This document shows positions 1-9,795 of a DNA stretch of 64,000 nucleotides, piece after piece; the first letter of the stretch is position 1, and each line of letters begins with the position of its first letter. The stretch lies in assembly GCA_910589305.1 (NCBI GenBank), contig CAJUTV010000002.1, forward strand, positions 186,001-250,000. Direction: 5' to 3'. The position numbers and the translations under genes were made by a program. The notes under the pieces are model-generated. The model made no database searches. It had not been told where the DNA came from and worked only from the letters and a program-made list of their open reading frames with translations. Source of the DNA: an uncultured Lachnospira sp. Its GTDB lineage: Bacteria > Bacillota > Clostridia > Lachnospirales > Lachnospiraceae.

Positions 1-627
1 TTAAATGATTCTTTTGAGGTTTTGTCCAATGGAATTATTACAGATAATTTTCAATTTGATAATAGTATTAGAGAACGTAAAAGAAAAGAGCTTCAATTAG
101 ATAAAAATACGATATTAATTGGAAATATTGGAAGATTTACGCCACAGAAAAATCAGAAAAGAGCAGTGGATATATTTGAGGTACTTCATAGTAAACTTAT
201 GAATACGAAGATGATTCTTGTAGGGAACGGAGAGTTTATGGAGAGTGTTTCAGATTATATTATCAGCAAGAATTTAGAAAAAGATATTTTTCTTTTGGGG
301 GTAAGATATGATATTCCTGAATTGCTTATGGCAATGGATGCATTCTTAATGCCATCTCTTTATGAGGGACTGCCAATCGTATCAATAGAGGCGCAAGCAG
401 CAGGGTTGCCAATGTTTTTATCAGATACGATATCACCAGAAACAGAAATTACGGATGCTGTATCGTGGTTTGCTTTGAAAGATAGCAATCAAAAGGTAGC
501 TGATACAATAACAAAAGTACTTCAAACAAATCAATATAATAGAGCTAAGTTGCTAGAGCAAGTTATTGCCAAAGGTTATGATATGAAAACTACTGCAATA
601 AAGATGCTAAACTACTATAAAGAATAG
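1..627 (+). CDS. Glycosyltransferase family 4, C-terminal part (gene starts before the window)
   Basis: The frame is open from base 1, so only the last 208 codons are present and the true start lies outside. The piece is the nucleotide-sugar-binding Rossmann half of a GT-B glycosyltransferase. It shows the IGRFTPQKNQ segment that opens the C-terminal domain, the ILVGNG strand, and the E-x7-E pattern in YEGLPIVSIEAQAAG that family-4 retaining enzymes use to hold the donor sugar phosphate. The expected role, from the family, is adding a sugar to a lipid-linked oligosaccharide on the cytoplasmic membrane face. It is followed 11 bases later by another glycosyltransferase in the same direction, so it belongs to the surface-polysaccharide operon. 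The acceptor and sugar cannot be told. Confidence 0.9.
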   Translation, partial: LNDSFEVLSNGIITDNFQFDNSIRERKRKELQLDKNTILIGNIGRFTPQKNQKRAVDIFEVLHSKLMNTKMILVGNGEFMESVSDYIISKNLEKDIFLLGVRYDIPELLMAMDAFLMPSLYEGLPIVSIEAQAAGLPMFLSDTISPETEITDAVSWFALKDSNQKVADTITKVLQTNQYNRAKLLEQVIAKGYDMKTTAIKMLNYYKE

Positions 628-638
628 AGGGAGTTGTA

Positions 639-1610
639 ATGGTTTCTGTAGTAATGGCGACATATAATGGAGAGAAATATATAGAACAACAATTAGAGTC
701 TATTCGATGTCAAACACAAATACCAGATGAGGTGATTATGTGTGATGATGGTTCAACAGATAAGACAGTAGAGTATATAGAAAAATATATAGAAAAACAT
801 AAACTATTAAATTGGAAAATTATAAAAAATGAAAAAAATTTAGGGCATTTTGATAATTTTTTTAAGGCTATTTTGTTAGCACAAGGAGATACGATTTATC
901 TTTCAGATCAGGATGATATTTGGGATTTAAATAAAATTAAAGTAATTGAAAAGTATTATATGCAGAATCCATCAGCAATGATGATTCAATCCAATATGAG
1001 ATTTATTGATGAAAACAGTGATAAGATTGAAATTTCGTACAATTATCATGGGAAGAAAAAAACAAGTGGTTTGATTTTGCTTCAGTGTGAGGATATGTGT
1101 AAATTTGCTGGTTCAGGTTACACAATGAGTTTTAGAAAATTAGTCAAAGAAAAAATATTTGAAAATAAACTAAATAAATGTAAGTCTGTTTATATTTACC
1201 ATGATATTTTACTTGGGTTGATGTCAACCGCTTTGGGTGAATGTTATATGTGTGCTGATATATATGATAGTCACCGTCTGCATGATGCAAATGCAACACA
1301 AACTAAGAAAAAAAGTTATGTTGTAGATAGAACAAAAGAAAAACAATTGACTATACTAAATCAAAGAATACAAGAATTTAATTTAATTATAAAAATAACA
1401 GAAAAAAAGATAGAGTGCTTTGAAAAATATAAATCCTTTGCACAAGATAGAAAAGATTTAATTGAGAAAAGAAAAGTACAAAAAATTTTTCGCTTATTAA
1501 AAAATATAAAGTGTTACTCTTCTAAGTTTGGTCTTGTCACAGATGTTTTGTATGCGTTTAATTTTGAAAAATTCTTGTTATTTGTATATAAGAAATTATG
1601 GATTCCATAG
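639..1610 (+). CDS. Glycosyltransferase family 2
   Basis: 323 aa. The N-terminus is a GT-A fold: VSVVMATYNGEKYIEQQLES, then CDDGSTDKT (UDP-sugar binding) and SDQDDIW (metal-binding DxD-like). This combination is typical of rhamnosyl/galactosyl-type transferases of capsule and O-antigen loci. The C-terminal 120 residues are Lys-rich and probably helical. ATG at 639 follows AGGGAG with 5-base spacing. It is the second gene of the glycan operon. Base composition is extremely AT-rich, as in the rest of the locus, which suggests acquisition by transfer. Sugar specificity is unknown. Confidence 0.9.
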   Translation: MVSVVMATYNGEKYIEQQLESIRCQTQIPDEVIMCDDGSTDKTVEYIEKYIEKHKLLNWKIIKNEKNLGHFDNFFKAILLAQGDTIYLSDQDDIWDLNKIKVIEKYYMQNPSAMMIQSNMRFIDENSDKIEISYNYHGKKKTSGLILLQCEDMCKFAGSGYTMSFRKLVKEKIFENKLNKCKSVYIYHDILLGLMSTALGECYMCADIYDSHRLHDANATQTKKKSYVVDRTKEKQLTILNQRIQEFNLIIKITEKKIECFEKYKSFAQDRKDLIEKRKVQKIFRLLKNIKCYSSKFGLVTDVLYAFNFEKFLLFVYKKLWIP

Positions 1611-1637
1611 AACATTATATTGAAAGGAAAGAACGAG

Positions 1638-2744
1638 ATGTACGTATTAATATTTGGGGTATCAGCAGGATTCATATATTGTTCTGAAAAAACACAAAGT
1701 AAATTGCTGAAAAGAATACTAATTATATTAGCATTGTTGATTCCGAGTATATTGGCGGGACTTCGTGATTATTCAATCGGAAATGATGTATTGTTATATG
1801 GAAATAAATGGTTTGAGAGATCATGTATGTATAATTCATTATTTGATTTCTTAGAAAAGGCACAAGAATATAGCGTAGATTTAGGATATGCTACTGTGAA
1901 CTGGTGCGTATCAAGGTTTACAGACAATCCTCATTTCTTTTATTTTGTATATGAACTTTTACAGTTGAGCTTATTATATTTTGCACTTAAACCATTTAAA
2001 GATAAAATAAGCCTGCCATATGCTTATTTAATTTACTTTTTTTGTTATTACAATGATTCGTTAAATATCCTTCGACAAATAATGGCTATTATTTTTGTTT
2101 TATTTGCTTACAAATATGTTGTATCAAGAAAGCTTATTAAATTTATTCTTGTAATTTTATTAGCATTTTCATTTCATAGTTCAAGTATTGTTGGACTAGC
2201 TTTATATCCATTAAGTTGGGCTATTGAAAATAAACAGGTGAAAAGTATTGCTAAAGTTGGAATTATTGGTGTAAGTTTAGTTCTTGTTGTAGGATATGAA
2301 CAGGTATTTAGTTTTATATCGAACTTAGGCATACTTTCAGCGACAAAATATTCACATTATATGACAGATACGGAGGTAGGAGGACGTTTTGTACGCTTAA
2401 CCTATTGGGGAATTTTACTTGTTTTTATGTGGGTAAGAAGGAAAAGATGTGAGTCTAGTATTGAGAATTACAGAACGCTTGAAATATATATGATTATATC
2501 TGCAATTATGTCCTTGATTACATTTTTAGGTTCAACTTGGATTGTACGTATTGCGTATTATTTTGATATATATCAAGTTTTATTTATTCCATATTTAGCA
2601 GAGCGAATGGGAATTAAATTTGGCAATGTTAAAAAGAGCAGCGGATATGTCATTTTATTTGTATTGGTCTTTGCATACTGGTTGATTACTTTTGTGATAA
2701 GAAATGGAGCTGCTACGTATCCATATATGTTTATGACTTATTAA
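1638..2744 (+). CDS. EpsG/Wzy-like polysaccharide polymerase, polytopic membrane protein
   Basis: 368 aa with about ten hydrophobic segments. The early RDYSIGNDVLLYG motif is characteristic of the EpsG family, which is thought to polymerise lipid-linked repeat units outside the membrane, and SFHSSSIVG sits in a central helix. ATG at 1638 is chosen because GAAAGGAAAG lies just upstream; a TTG six codons earlier has no ribosome binding site. It sits between two glycosyltransferases and is the only polymerase candidate here. Polymerases of this kind are poorly conserved, so the assignment rests on topology, the motif and context. Confidence 0.8.
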   Translation: MYVLIFGVSAGFIYCSEKTQSKLLKRILIILALLIPSILAGLRDYSIGNDVLLYGNKWFERSCMYNSLFDFLEKAQEYSVDLGYATVNWCVSRFTDNPHFFYFVYELLQLSLLYFALKPFKDKISLPYAYLIYFFCYYNDSLNILRQIMAIIFVLFAYKYVVSRKLIKFILVILLAFSFHSSSIVGLALYPLSWAIENKQVKSIAKVGIIGVSLVLVVGYEQVFSFISNLGILSATKYSHYMTDTEVGGRFVRLTYWGILLVFMWVRRKRCESSIENYRTLEIYMIISAIMSLITFLGSTWIVRIAYYFDIYQVLFIPYLAERMGIKFGNVKKSSGYVILFVLVFAYWLITFVIRNGAATYPYMFMTY

Positions 2745-2764
2745 TATGTTGAAGGAGATGTTAA

Positions 2765-3697
2765 GTGGGCGATGTAATGGTAAGTGTAGTTATACCTACA
2801 TATAATCACGAACAATATATAACACAGGCTCTTGACAGTGTATTGATGCAAAAAACCCAATATTCATATGAGGTGCTTGTCGGTGAAGATAAATCTACAG
2901 ATGGAACACGTAAGGTACTAAAGAAATATGAAGCAGAGCATCCAAATAAAATTACCGTTTTTTATCGGGAACATAATTTGAGCAAGGATAAATATGAAAA
3001 TGCTCCTGATTTGCGCAGAAGAGCAAAAGGAAAGTATTTGATTACTTTGGAAGGCGATGATTTTTGGATTGCAGATGATAAGTTGGAAAAACAGGTTTCT
3101 TTTTTGGAAACACACCCAGATTATATTGCAGTAGCTCATAATTGTGTTGTTGTGGGAGAAGATGGCAAAGAGATTGATGAGATATATCCATGTTGCAAAG
3201 AAGAAGAATACACACTTGACCATTATTTAAAAGGTATTTATCCTGGACAGTTGGCTACAGTTCTGAGTAGAAATTTTATTAAAGATAATTGGTTTGACCC
3301 AACGATAATGGAAAGGCATTTAATTCCTGGTGATAAGTTGTTATATTTTGCATTGGTTACAAACGGAAAGGTAAAGTGTTTACAAGAAAATCTAACAGCA
3401 TATAGGCATGTCCGAAAGCATGGGTCAAGTTATAGTGCAAATTATAAGTATCATTTTCAAACAGATGAACATTGGTATTTTGAGCTTCTATCTTTTGCCA
3501 AAGAGCAGAAAAAGGGTGTTGAATATGTAGAAGCACTTTATATAGGTTGTCTTATACATGGATTGAAAAAGAAGAGTATTTCTTTTAGAGAGTTTAACAA
3601 ATATATGAAAAATGTAACTAAAAAATGGAAAGCAATAAGATTATTTATTTTTAGAATGTTTAGTATTCATGTTACACGTAAAGGAATGTCAAATTAG
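2765..3697 (+). CDS. Glycosyltransferase family 2
   Basis: 310 aa. GT-A domain with VSVVIPTYNHEQYITQALDS, GEDKSTDGT and the acidic LEGDDFW motif, the likely metal/nucleotide-sugar site. GTG at 2765 is preferred: AAGGAG ends 7 bases before it, whereas the in-frame ATG at 2777 is too far away. This is the third glycosyltransferase in the locus and transfers one of the repeat-unit sugars; donor and acceptor are unknown. It is followed 13 bases later by the flippase gene. Confidence 0.88.
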   Translation: MGDVMVSVVIPTYNHEQYITQALDSVLMQKTQYSYEVLVGEDKSTDGTRKVLKKYEAEHPNKITVFYREHNLSKDKYENAPDLRRRAKGKYLITLEGDDFWIADDKLEKQVSFLETHPDYIAVAHNCVVVGEDGKEIDEIYPCCKEEEYTLDHYLKGIYPGQLATVLSRNFIKDNWFDPTIMERHLIPGDKLLYFALVTNGKVKCLQENLTAYRHVRKHGSSYSANYKYHFQTDEHWYFELLSFAKEQKKGVEYVEALYIGCLIHGLKKKSISFREFNKYMKNVTKKWKAIRLFIFRMFSIHVTRKGMSN

Positions 3698-3710
3698 GAG
3701 ATAAAAGCAT

Positions 3711-5156
3711 ATGGCTCAACGAAAGCAAAAAATATTTTCTAATTTTATTTGGCGCTTTGCTGAACGATGCGGCGCACAAGCTGTAAAATTGATTGTAGAG
3801 TTAGTTTTAGCTCGATTTTTGTTACCAGATGATTATGGAACCATTGCTTTAGTTACAGTTTTTATAACGATTCTAAATGTATTTGTTGATAGTGGATTAG
3901 GAAATGCACTTATACAGAAAAAAAATGCAGATGACCTTGATTTTTCGAGTGTGTTTTATTTTAATTTAATTTGGTGTTTTATATTGTATCTCTTACTTTT
4001 TGCCTTTGCTCCAGTGATTTCTATCTTTTATGGAATACCAGAGCTTACAGTGATTGTGAGGGTTTTAGGTATCACCGTTCTTATCTCCGGTTTAAAAAAT
4101 GTTCAACAGGCATTTGTTAGTCGAAATATGCTGTTTAAGAAATTTTTTTTCGCAACACTTGGAGGTACATTTGGAGCAGCTATTTTAGGAATTACAATGG
4201 CATATTTTGGTTTTGGCGTATGGGCATTGGTAGCACAGCAGTTATTTAATACAGCGATGGATACATTGATTCTTTGGATAACAGTCAAATGGCGTCCAAA
4301 AAAGGTGTTTTCAGTCCAACGGTTGAAAGTATTATTTAATTATGGGTGGAAGCTGCTTGCATCAGGCTTGCTGGAAACGATTTATAACAATATTAGGTCA
4401 TTGGTAACAGGAAAGCTTTATACGGCGTCCGATTTAGCTTTTTATAATCAGGGAGACAAGCTTCCTAATATTATTGTTGGCAATATTAATAATTCTATTG
4501 ATAGTGTTCTTTTACCTGTAATGTCAAATGAACAGGATAATGTAGAACAAATTAAGGAGATAACTCGCAAATCAATTAAGATTAGTACTTACGTTATGGC
4601 ACCGCTTATGATGGGACTAGCTGTTACAGCAGACACACTTATTGTGCTTATACTTACAGAAAAGTGGTTACCTTGTGTATTCTTTTTAAAAATATTTTGT
4701 GTTACCTATATGTTTCAACCAATTCATACGGCCAATTTAAATGCTATTAAAGCATTGGGAAGAAGTGATTTATTTTTAAAACTTGAAGTTTGGAAAAAAG
4801 TTGTTGGTTTAATTTTGTTGTGTTCTACTATGTGGATAAGTGTGGAGGCTATGGCTTATAGCTCTTTTGTAAGCGGTATTCTTGCACAAATTATCAATAG
4901 CTGGCCAAACAAAAAACTTCTTAACTATAGTTATTTAGAACAGTTAAAGGACATTATTCCAAGTATATTGCTGGCAGTTTTTATGGGCGTTTGTATTTAT
5001 CCTATTTCATTATTGCACTTAAACCATATATTGCTGCTTACTATTCAGATTGTTCTGGGTGCAAGTATTTATATTGTAGGTTCAATTATAGTAAAGATAG
5101 ATTCATTCCAATACCTTTGGGGTATTGTTAAATCAATTTTAAAAAGGAGTAAATAA
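3711..5156 (+). CDS. Wzx-like polysaccharide flippase (MOP superfamily)
   Basis: 481 aa, with around 12-14 hydrophobic helices. The N-terminus has the usual pattern of the LPS/teichuronic acid exporter branch: an amphipathic start, then LARFLLPDDYGTIALV and GLGNALIQKKNADDLDFSSV. The family moves undecaprenyl-linked repeat units across the membrane for Wzy-type polymerisation, which fits the EpsG-like polymerase upstream. AGGAGA precedes the ATG at good spacing. The length is normal and no damage is seen. Confidence 0.9.
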   Translation: MAQRKQKIFSNFIWRFAERCGAQAVKLIVELVLARFLLPDDYGTIALVTVFITILNVFVDSGLGNALIQKKNADDLDFSSVFYFNLIWCFILYLLLFAFAPVISIFYGIPELTVIVRVLGITVLISGLKNVQQAFVSRNMLFKKFFFATLGGTFGAAILGITMAYFGFGVWALVAQQLFNTAMDTLILWITVKWRPKKVFSVQRLKVLFNYGWKLLASGLLETIYNNIRSLVTGKLYTASDLAFYNQGDKLPNIIVGNINNSIDSVLLPVMSNEQDNVEQIKEITRKSIKISTYVMAPLMMGLAVTADTLIVLILTEKWLPCVFFLKIFCVTYMFQPIHTANLNAIKALGRSDLFLKLEVWKKVVGLILLCSTMWISVEAMAYSSFVSGILAQIINSWPNKKLLNYSYLEQLKDIIPSILLAVFMGVCIYPISLLHLNHILLLTIQIVLGASIYIVGSIIVKIDSFQYLWGIVKSILKRSK

Positions 5157-5161
5157 ACGAC

Positions 5162-6271
5162 ATGGCAAACAACATTTTAGTTACTCGGTCATCAATGCCG
5201 GAATTACAAGAGTATATGGATGAGATTTCTTCTATCTGGGACAGTCATTGGCTTACGAATATGGGTCCGAAGCATAAACAATTGCAGGCAGCTCTTTGTG
5301 ATTATATGGGGGTGGAAAATATTGATTTGCTTACAAATGGACATATGGCTTTGGAACTTACTCTTCAGGCTTTAAATTTGCAGGGGGAAGTTATTACTAC
5401 ACCATTTACTTTTGCATCGACTACTCATGCCATTGTAAGAAATGGATTGACGCCTGTATTTTGTGATATTGATTCAGAGACTTATTGTATAGATGCAAGT
5501 AAGATTGAGAAACTTATTACAGATTATACTTGTGCCATTATGCCAGTACATGTTTATGGAAATATCTGTAATATTGAAGAAATTGAACGTATTGCTCATA
5601 AGTATGAGTTAAAGGTTATCTACGATGCAGCACATACATTTGGTGAAACATATAAGGGAAAAGGGATTGGTTCTTTTGGAGATGCATCTTGTTTTAGTTT
5701 TCATGCTACAAAGGTATTTAATAGTATTGAAGGCGGTGCCGTTTGTTTTAGTGACAAGCAGCTTGGAACAAAGCTTTATGAGTTGAAAAATTTTGGTATT
5801 CATGGACCAGAGGAAGTTTTAGCTGTTGGTGCGAATGCAAAAATGAATGAGTTTTGTGCCGCAATGGGATTATGTAATCTTAGACATGCAGAGGAAGAAA
5901 TTGAAAAGAGGCGTAAAGTTGTAGAAAGATATCGTAAACGACTTGGTGGAGTTGATGGAATACAGCTTAATTGTATTCAAAAAGATGTCAAAAGCAACTA
6001 TGCTTATTTTCCTGTTGTTTTTGAAGAAAAACAGTTTGGTGCAAGCAGAGCAGAAGTGTTTGATAAGCTTGCAGAAAACGGCATTGGTGCAAGAAAGTAT
6101 TTTTATCCACTGACAAATACATTTGAATGTTTCCATAATCAATATGATGTGCTTAAGACTCCAGTAGCATTGCATATTAGCAAAAGAGTTTTAACACTTC
6201 CTTTATATGCTGAACTTGCATTTGAAGATGTGGATAGAATTTGTGATATTATTTTAAGCTGTAAATATTAA
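5162..6271 (+). CDS. DegT/DnrJ/EryC1/StrS-family PLP aminotransferase
   Basis: 369 aa. The fold-type I PLP signatures are clear: the TNGHMALEL phosphate-binding segment near residue 58, the aspartate in YDAAHTFG (D155) that contacts the pyridine nitrogen, and FHATK with the Schiff-base lysine K184, followed by EGGAV. The family aminates keto-sugar nucleotides to make amino-deoxy sugars for surface glycans. It starts 5 bases after the flippase stop and is followed after 16 bases by an ATP-grasp gene. The substrate (a 3- or 4-keto sugar nucleotide) is not defined by sequence alone. No sugar dehydratase that would feed it is in the window; it may lie upstream. Confidence 0.92.
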   Translation: MANNILVTRSSMPELQEYMDEISSIWDSHWLTNMGPKHKQLQAALCDYMGVENIDLLTNGHMALELTLQALNLQGEVITTPFTFASTTHAIVRNGLTPVFCDIDSETYCIDASKIEKLITDYTCAIMPVHVYGNICNIEEIERIAHKYELKVIYDAAHTFGETYKGKGIGSFGDASCFSFHATKVFNSIEGGAVCFSDKQLGTKLYELKNFGIHGPEEVLAVGANAKMNEFCAAMGLCNLRHAEEEIEKRRKVVERYRKRLGGVDGIQLNCIQKDVKSNYAYFPVVFEEKQFGASRAEVFDKLAENGIGARKYFYPLTNTFECFHNQYDVLKTPVALHISKRVLTLPLYAELAFEDVDRICDIILSCKY

Positions 6272-6287
6272 GTAGAAGGTGATGGTA

Positions 6288-7481
6288 ATGAAAAAAATAT
6301 TATTACTTGGCGGTTCTGCCCAGCAGGTCATTGCCATAGAAACGGCAAAGCGACTAGGGTATTATACGATTCTTTGTGATTATTTAATAGATAATCCTGG
6401 TCAGTATTATGCAGATAAGTTTTATTTAATATCTACAACAGATAAAGAGGCTATTTTTAAAGTTGCACTTGATGAATCTATAGATGGGGTGATTGCATAT
6501 GCTTCAGACCCTGCTGCTCCAACAGCAGCATATGTAGCAGAGAAAATGAATCTTCCTACAAGCCCTTATAAATCGGTAGAAACTTTGTGTAATAAAGATA
6601 AATTTAGAGAATTTCTATATCAAAATGGATTCCATGCACCACAGTCTGGCGGATATGACAACGCAGTTGAAGCAAATGCCGATATTGGTCGATTTCATTT
6701 TCCAATTATCATTAAACCTGTTGATTCATCTGGCAGCAAAGGTGCTACAGTTTTACACAGTTTGGATGAGTTGGAAGCGGCACTTAATTATGCTTTTTCC
6801 TTTTCACGTTCACATCGAATTATTGTAGAAGAATTTATTGAAAAGAAACATCCTTATTTAATTGGCGGCGATATTTTTGTTGAAAATGGAAAAATTATTC
6901 TTTGGGGACTTTTAAATTGTCATAGAGATAGCAATGTCAATCCATTAGTTCCAGTTGGCAAAAGCTATCCTTTGGAGTTGGATGCAGTCGATATTGATAA
7001 TGTAAAAGCCACTCTTCAAGCTATGGTTGATAAGCTTCATATGAAATCTTGTGGTATGAATGTGGAGCTGGTGGTTGATAAAAATGGAAAGGTATGGCCG
7101 ATTGATGTAGGACCTCGCAATGGTGGAAATATGATACCTGATTTATTAGGTATGATTTTTAATGTTGATGTGGTTGAAATGGCTATAAAATCAGCAATGG
7201 GCGAAATCGTTGAGATTGAATCACACAGAGGCATTCCATTTTATGCAACACATAATCTGCATACAGCAAAGAATGGGAAATTTGAAGGTGTTATTTATTC
7301 TGAACAGATAAGACCTTTTATTGTAAGAGAATGTTTGTATAAAAAACCAGGAGAAGCTGTTGAATATTTTGATAATGCTGCGAAGGCTATAGGAATTGTT
7401 TTTTTAAAGTTTGATTCACATAAAAAGATGCAGGAAATTTTAAATGCTGTAAATGAACATATAAAAGTGACGGTACAGTAA
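6288..7481 (+). CDS. ATP-grasp domain enzyme of the glycan locus
   Basis: 397 aa. The N-terminal Rossmann-like pre-ATP-grasp part carries ILLLGGSAQQVIAIETAKRLGY. The central ATP-grasp fold shows IIKPVDSSGSKGATVL (ATP lysine and glycine loop) and IIVEEFIEKKHPYLIGGDIF, and the late PIDVGPRNGGNMIPDLL resembles the metal/phosphate residues of carboxylate-amine ligases. Such enzymes join a carboxylate to an amine with ATP and could attach an amino acid or similar group to the amino sugar made by the preceding aminotransferase. ATG at 6288 has AGAAGG 8 bases before it; two earlier in-frame starts are too close to that site. The specific substrate is unknown. Confidence 0.82.
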   Translation: MKKILLLGGSAQQVIAIETAKRLGYYTILCDYLIDNPGQYYADKFYLISTTDKEAIFKVALDESIDGVIAYASDPAAPTAAYVAEKMNLPTSPYKSVETLCNKDKFREFLYQNGFHAPQSGGYDNAVEANADIGRFHFPIIIKPVDSSGSKGATVLHSLDELEAALNYAFSFSRSHRIIVEEFIEKKHPYLIGGDIFVENGKIILWGLLNCHRDSNVNPLVPVGKSYPLELDAVDIDNVKATLQAMVDKLHMKSCGMNVELVVDKNGKVWPIDVGPRNGGNMIPDLLGMIFNVDVVEMAIKSAMGEIVEIESHRGIPFYATHNLHTAKNGKFEGVIYSEQIRPFIVRECLYKKPGEAVEYFDNAAKAIGIVFLKFDSHKKMQEILNAVNEHIKVTVQ

Positions 7482-7501
7482 TCAGAAAGAGAGATAAAAT
7501 C

Positions 7502-8704
7502 ATGATTGAAATAAGCCAATTACGTTTGGAAAATTATGGACAGTGGATAAGATTAGTGGCAGATATTACTTCCGATGTTGTTCGTACAGATAAGGAATCA
7601 ACTATTTGGATTGGTGTAAAGAATGAAAATGCGTCAATGTTAACCACCGATGTGTATAACGCTTTTTTGTTTTTACCAATGTATATGAGTATGTATTATC
7701 ATACAGATTTGTGTATTCATGGTGAAGTGTCCAAAATTCTGTATAGAAACATGATTGATTACATTCAGCCAATTCTTTGTAGTTTTTCAGATAAATTAAG
7801 TCCTGTGAATGTTATTGTTGATGGTTTTAAAGAGACCAAGACAGAGCAAAAAATTGTTGGTACAGGAATTTCTTGTGGAGTGGACTGTCTTGCTACTATA
7901 TATAAATATTATGAAAAAGAAAATAATCCAGAATATAAATTAAATGCTTTATTTATGCTTAATTGTGGCTGGCATGGCAATTACTATGATAAAAGTACAT
8001 TTGAGTTGTTTGAGAAAAGGTGTAAAGTAAATGGCAAAGCTGCAGCCGATATAGGATTGCCGCTTTTCATGGTGGATTCTAATTTGCACGCATTTTTGCC
8101 ACAATTAGATGACCAGTCTTCCTATTTTTCAATATATACTTGTATATTTGCTATGGAAAAAGCGATTTCAAGATATTATATATCAAGCAGCTTTAGTTAT
8201 GGTGAAGTAATGAAGTATGGAATGAAAGCTCGAAACCGTGATTTTTCAGAATACGCTGACCCATCTGCTTTGCCTTTGATGCATAGTGCAAATTTAAAGT
8301 TGGTTAGTGATGGATGTCAATATACGAGAAGTCAGAAAACGGAGTTGATTTCTGATTGGAATATTTCAAAAAAATATTTAAATGTTTGCTGTATTAATGA
8401 TTCAGAAGAGAATTGTTGTACCTGTATAAAATGTGTTAGAACGCTTTTGCCGTTAGAGGCAATGGGGAAAATTGATGCATATAAAGCTGTATTTGATTTA
8501 GATAAATGGAAAAAAATATCTTATGCACAAAAGTGTCGATTAACTATAAATAATGGGCGGGATGCTTTTTCTATTGATAATTACAAATTTTGCAAAGAGC
8601 ATGGAATGAAACTTCCATCGTTATTTGCTGCAAGAATGTATTTTATGCCAAGTTATATTAGAAAACCCCAAATTATATTGAATAGGCTGTTTAAGAAGCA
8701 TTAA
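7502..8704 (+). CDS. PP-loop (N-type ATP pyrophosphatase)-like protein, function unknown
   Basis: 400 aa. Residues 120-131 read GTGISCGVDCLA, a variant of the SGGxDS loop of ATP pyrophosphatases such as QueC and asparagine synthetase, with Cys replacing one Gly. Near the C-terminus NCCTCIKCVRT gives closely spaced cysteines, as in QueC-like zinc sites. This suggests ATP-dependent adenylation of a carboxylate or amide, but the loop is divergent and activity is inferred. It lies 20 bases after the ATP-grasp gene and 29 before the DegT-like gene, so the three may act as a small modification cassette on the glycan. ATG at 7502 follows GAGAGA. Confidence 0.6.
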   Translation: MIEISQLRLENYGQWIRLVADITSDVVRTDKESTIWIGVKNENASMLTTDVYNAFLFLPMYMSMYYHTDLCIHGEVSKILYRNMIDYIQPILCSFSDKLSPVNVIVDGFKETKTEQKIVGTGISCGVDCLATIYKYYEKENNPEYKLNALFMLNCGWHGNYYDKSTFELFEKRCKVNGKAAADIGLPLFMVDSNLHAFLPQLDDQSSYFSIYTCIFAMEKAISRYYISSSFSYGEVMKYGMKARNRDFSEYADPSALPLMHSANLKLVSDGCQYTRSQKTELISDWNISKKYLNVCCINDSEENCCTCIKCVRTLLPLEAMGKIDAYKAVFDLDKWKKISYAQKCRLTINNGRDAFSIDNYKFCKEHGMKLPSLFAARMYFMPSYIRKPQIILNRLFKKH

Positions 8705-8733
8705 TAATAATTTTTCTGTGAGAGGAAATAAGT

Positions 8734-9693
8734 ATGGAAATTGGTGGATATATTGAATTTGAAAAATATAATAGACCAATGCTGCATGAAAAAGCAATTA
8801 AGTTAAATTGTGGAAGAAATGCTTTGGCGTATTTGCTTGAAACAAAGTCGATTAAAAAAATTTGTATGCCTAAATTTATGTGTGATTCATGTGATGGTGT
8901 ATTAAAAAAATATAAGGTTTCTGTTCGATATTATTCTATAGATTTAAATTTTAAACCTATTGATTTATCATTAGCAGAGAATGAATGGCTTTATATCGTT
9001 AATTTTTATGGTCAGCTTACAAATGAATTTATATCAGAATTAAAGAGTATATATCATCGTATCATTGTTGATTATGCTCAAGCTTATTTTCAGAAACCAG
9101 TAGATGGAGTTGATACATTGTACACATGCCGTAAGTTCTTTGGGGTTGCTGATGGCGCCATTTTGTATACAGATAAGAAAATGAAACGAAATATTCCAAT
9201 TGATGAATCTTTTGAGCGTATGCGTTTTCTGCTTGGAAGATTTGAGCGAACAGCCTCAGAATTTTATTCAGAGTATGTAGAAAATAATCGTCTTTTTGAA
9301 AAAGAATCCATAAAAAAGATGTCAAAGTTGACAGAAAATTTACTCCGAAGTATCGATTATGATATGGTAAAGCAAAAAAGAACTCAAAATTTTATTTATT
9401 TGCATAAGCGATTCAAAGAGATAAATAAATTGTCATTAATAGATATTTCAGGTGCTTTTATGTATCCATTATATATTGAGAATGGAGCTGAAGTGAGAAC
9501 ATTATTGCAGCAGCATAAAATATATATTCCAACACTTTGGCCTGCTGTTTTTAATCGTTGTAATGAGAATGAACTGGAGTATGATATGGCAAAAAATATT
9601 TTGCCACTGCCAATTGACCAAAGATATGGAAATGAAGAATTAAATTATATGATAGAAACAATAGTAGTAAATTACAGATCATATACATCTTAA
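8734..9693 (+). CDS. Divergent DegT-like PLP-fold protein
   Basis: 319 aa, shorter than usual for DegT enzymes (about 370). The order of motifs matches that family: a GRNAL segment near residue 27 in the place of the phosphate loop, VDYAQAYF with D113 where the PLP-nitrogen aspartate should be, and CRKFFGVADGA with K134 as the likely Schiff-base lysine. Conservation outside these is low, so it may be an aminotransferase with an unusual substrate or a non-catalytic relative. GAGAGG precedes the ATG. It completes the cassette with the ATP-grasp and PP-loop-like genes. Confidence 0.6.
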   Translation: MEIGGYIEFEKYNRPMLHEKAIKLNCGRNALAYLLETKSIKKICMPKFMCDSCDGVLKKYKVSVRYYSIDLNFKPIDLSLAENEWLYIVNFYGQLTNEFISELKSIYHRIIVDYAQAYFQKPVDGVDTLYTCRKFFGVADGAILYTDKKMKRNIPIDESFERMRFLLGRFERTASEFYSEYVENNRLFEKESIKKMSKLTENLLRSIDYDMVKQKRTQNFIYLHKRFKEINKLSLIDISGAFMYPLYIENGAEVRTLLQQHKIYIPTLWPAVFNRCNENELEYDMAKNILPLPIDQRYGNEELNYMIETIVVNYRSYTS

Positions 9694-9795
9694 AAATTTT
9701 CAAGGAGATGGGATATGGAGTAGTTATAGGATTAAACAATAAAAAATATATAAATAAGTTAAACAAAATAAAGGAGTTTAGGTTAACGAGAAAAA

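Noticed and set aside
2918..3223. Minus-strand open frame of 101 codons inside a glycosyltransferase gene
   Set aside because: No ribosome binding site, composition follows the opposite strand of a well-supported gene, and the product is low-complexity.
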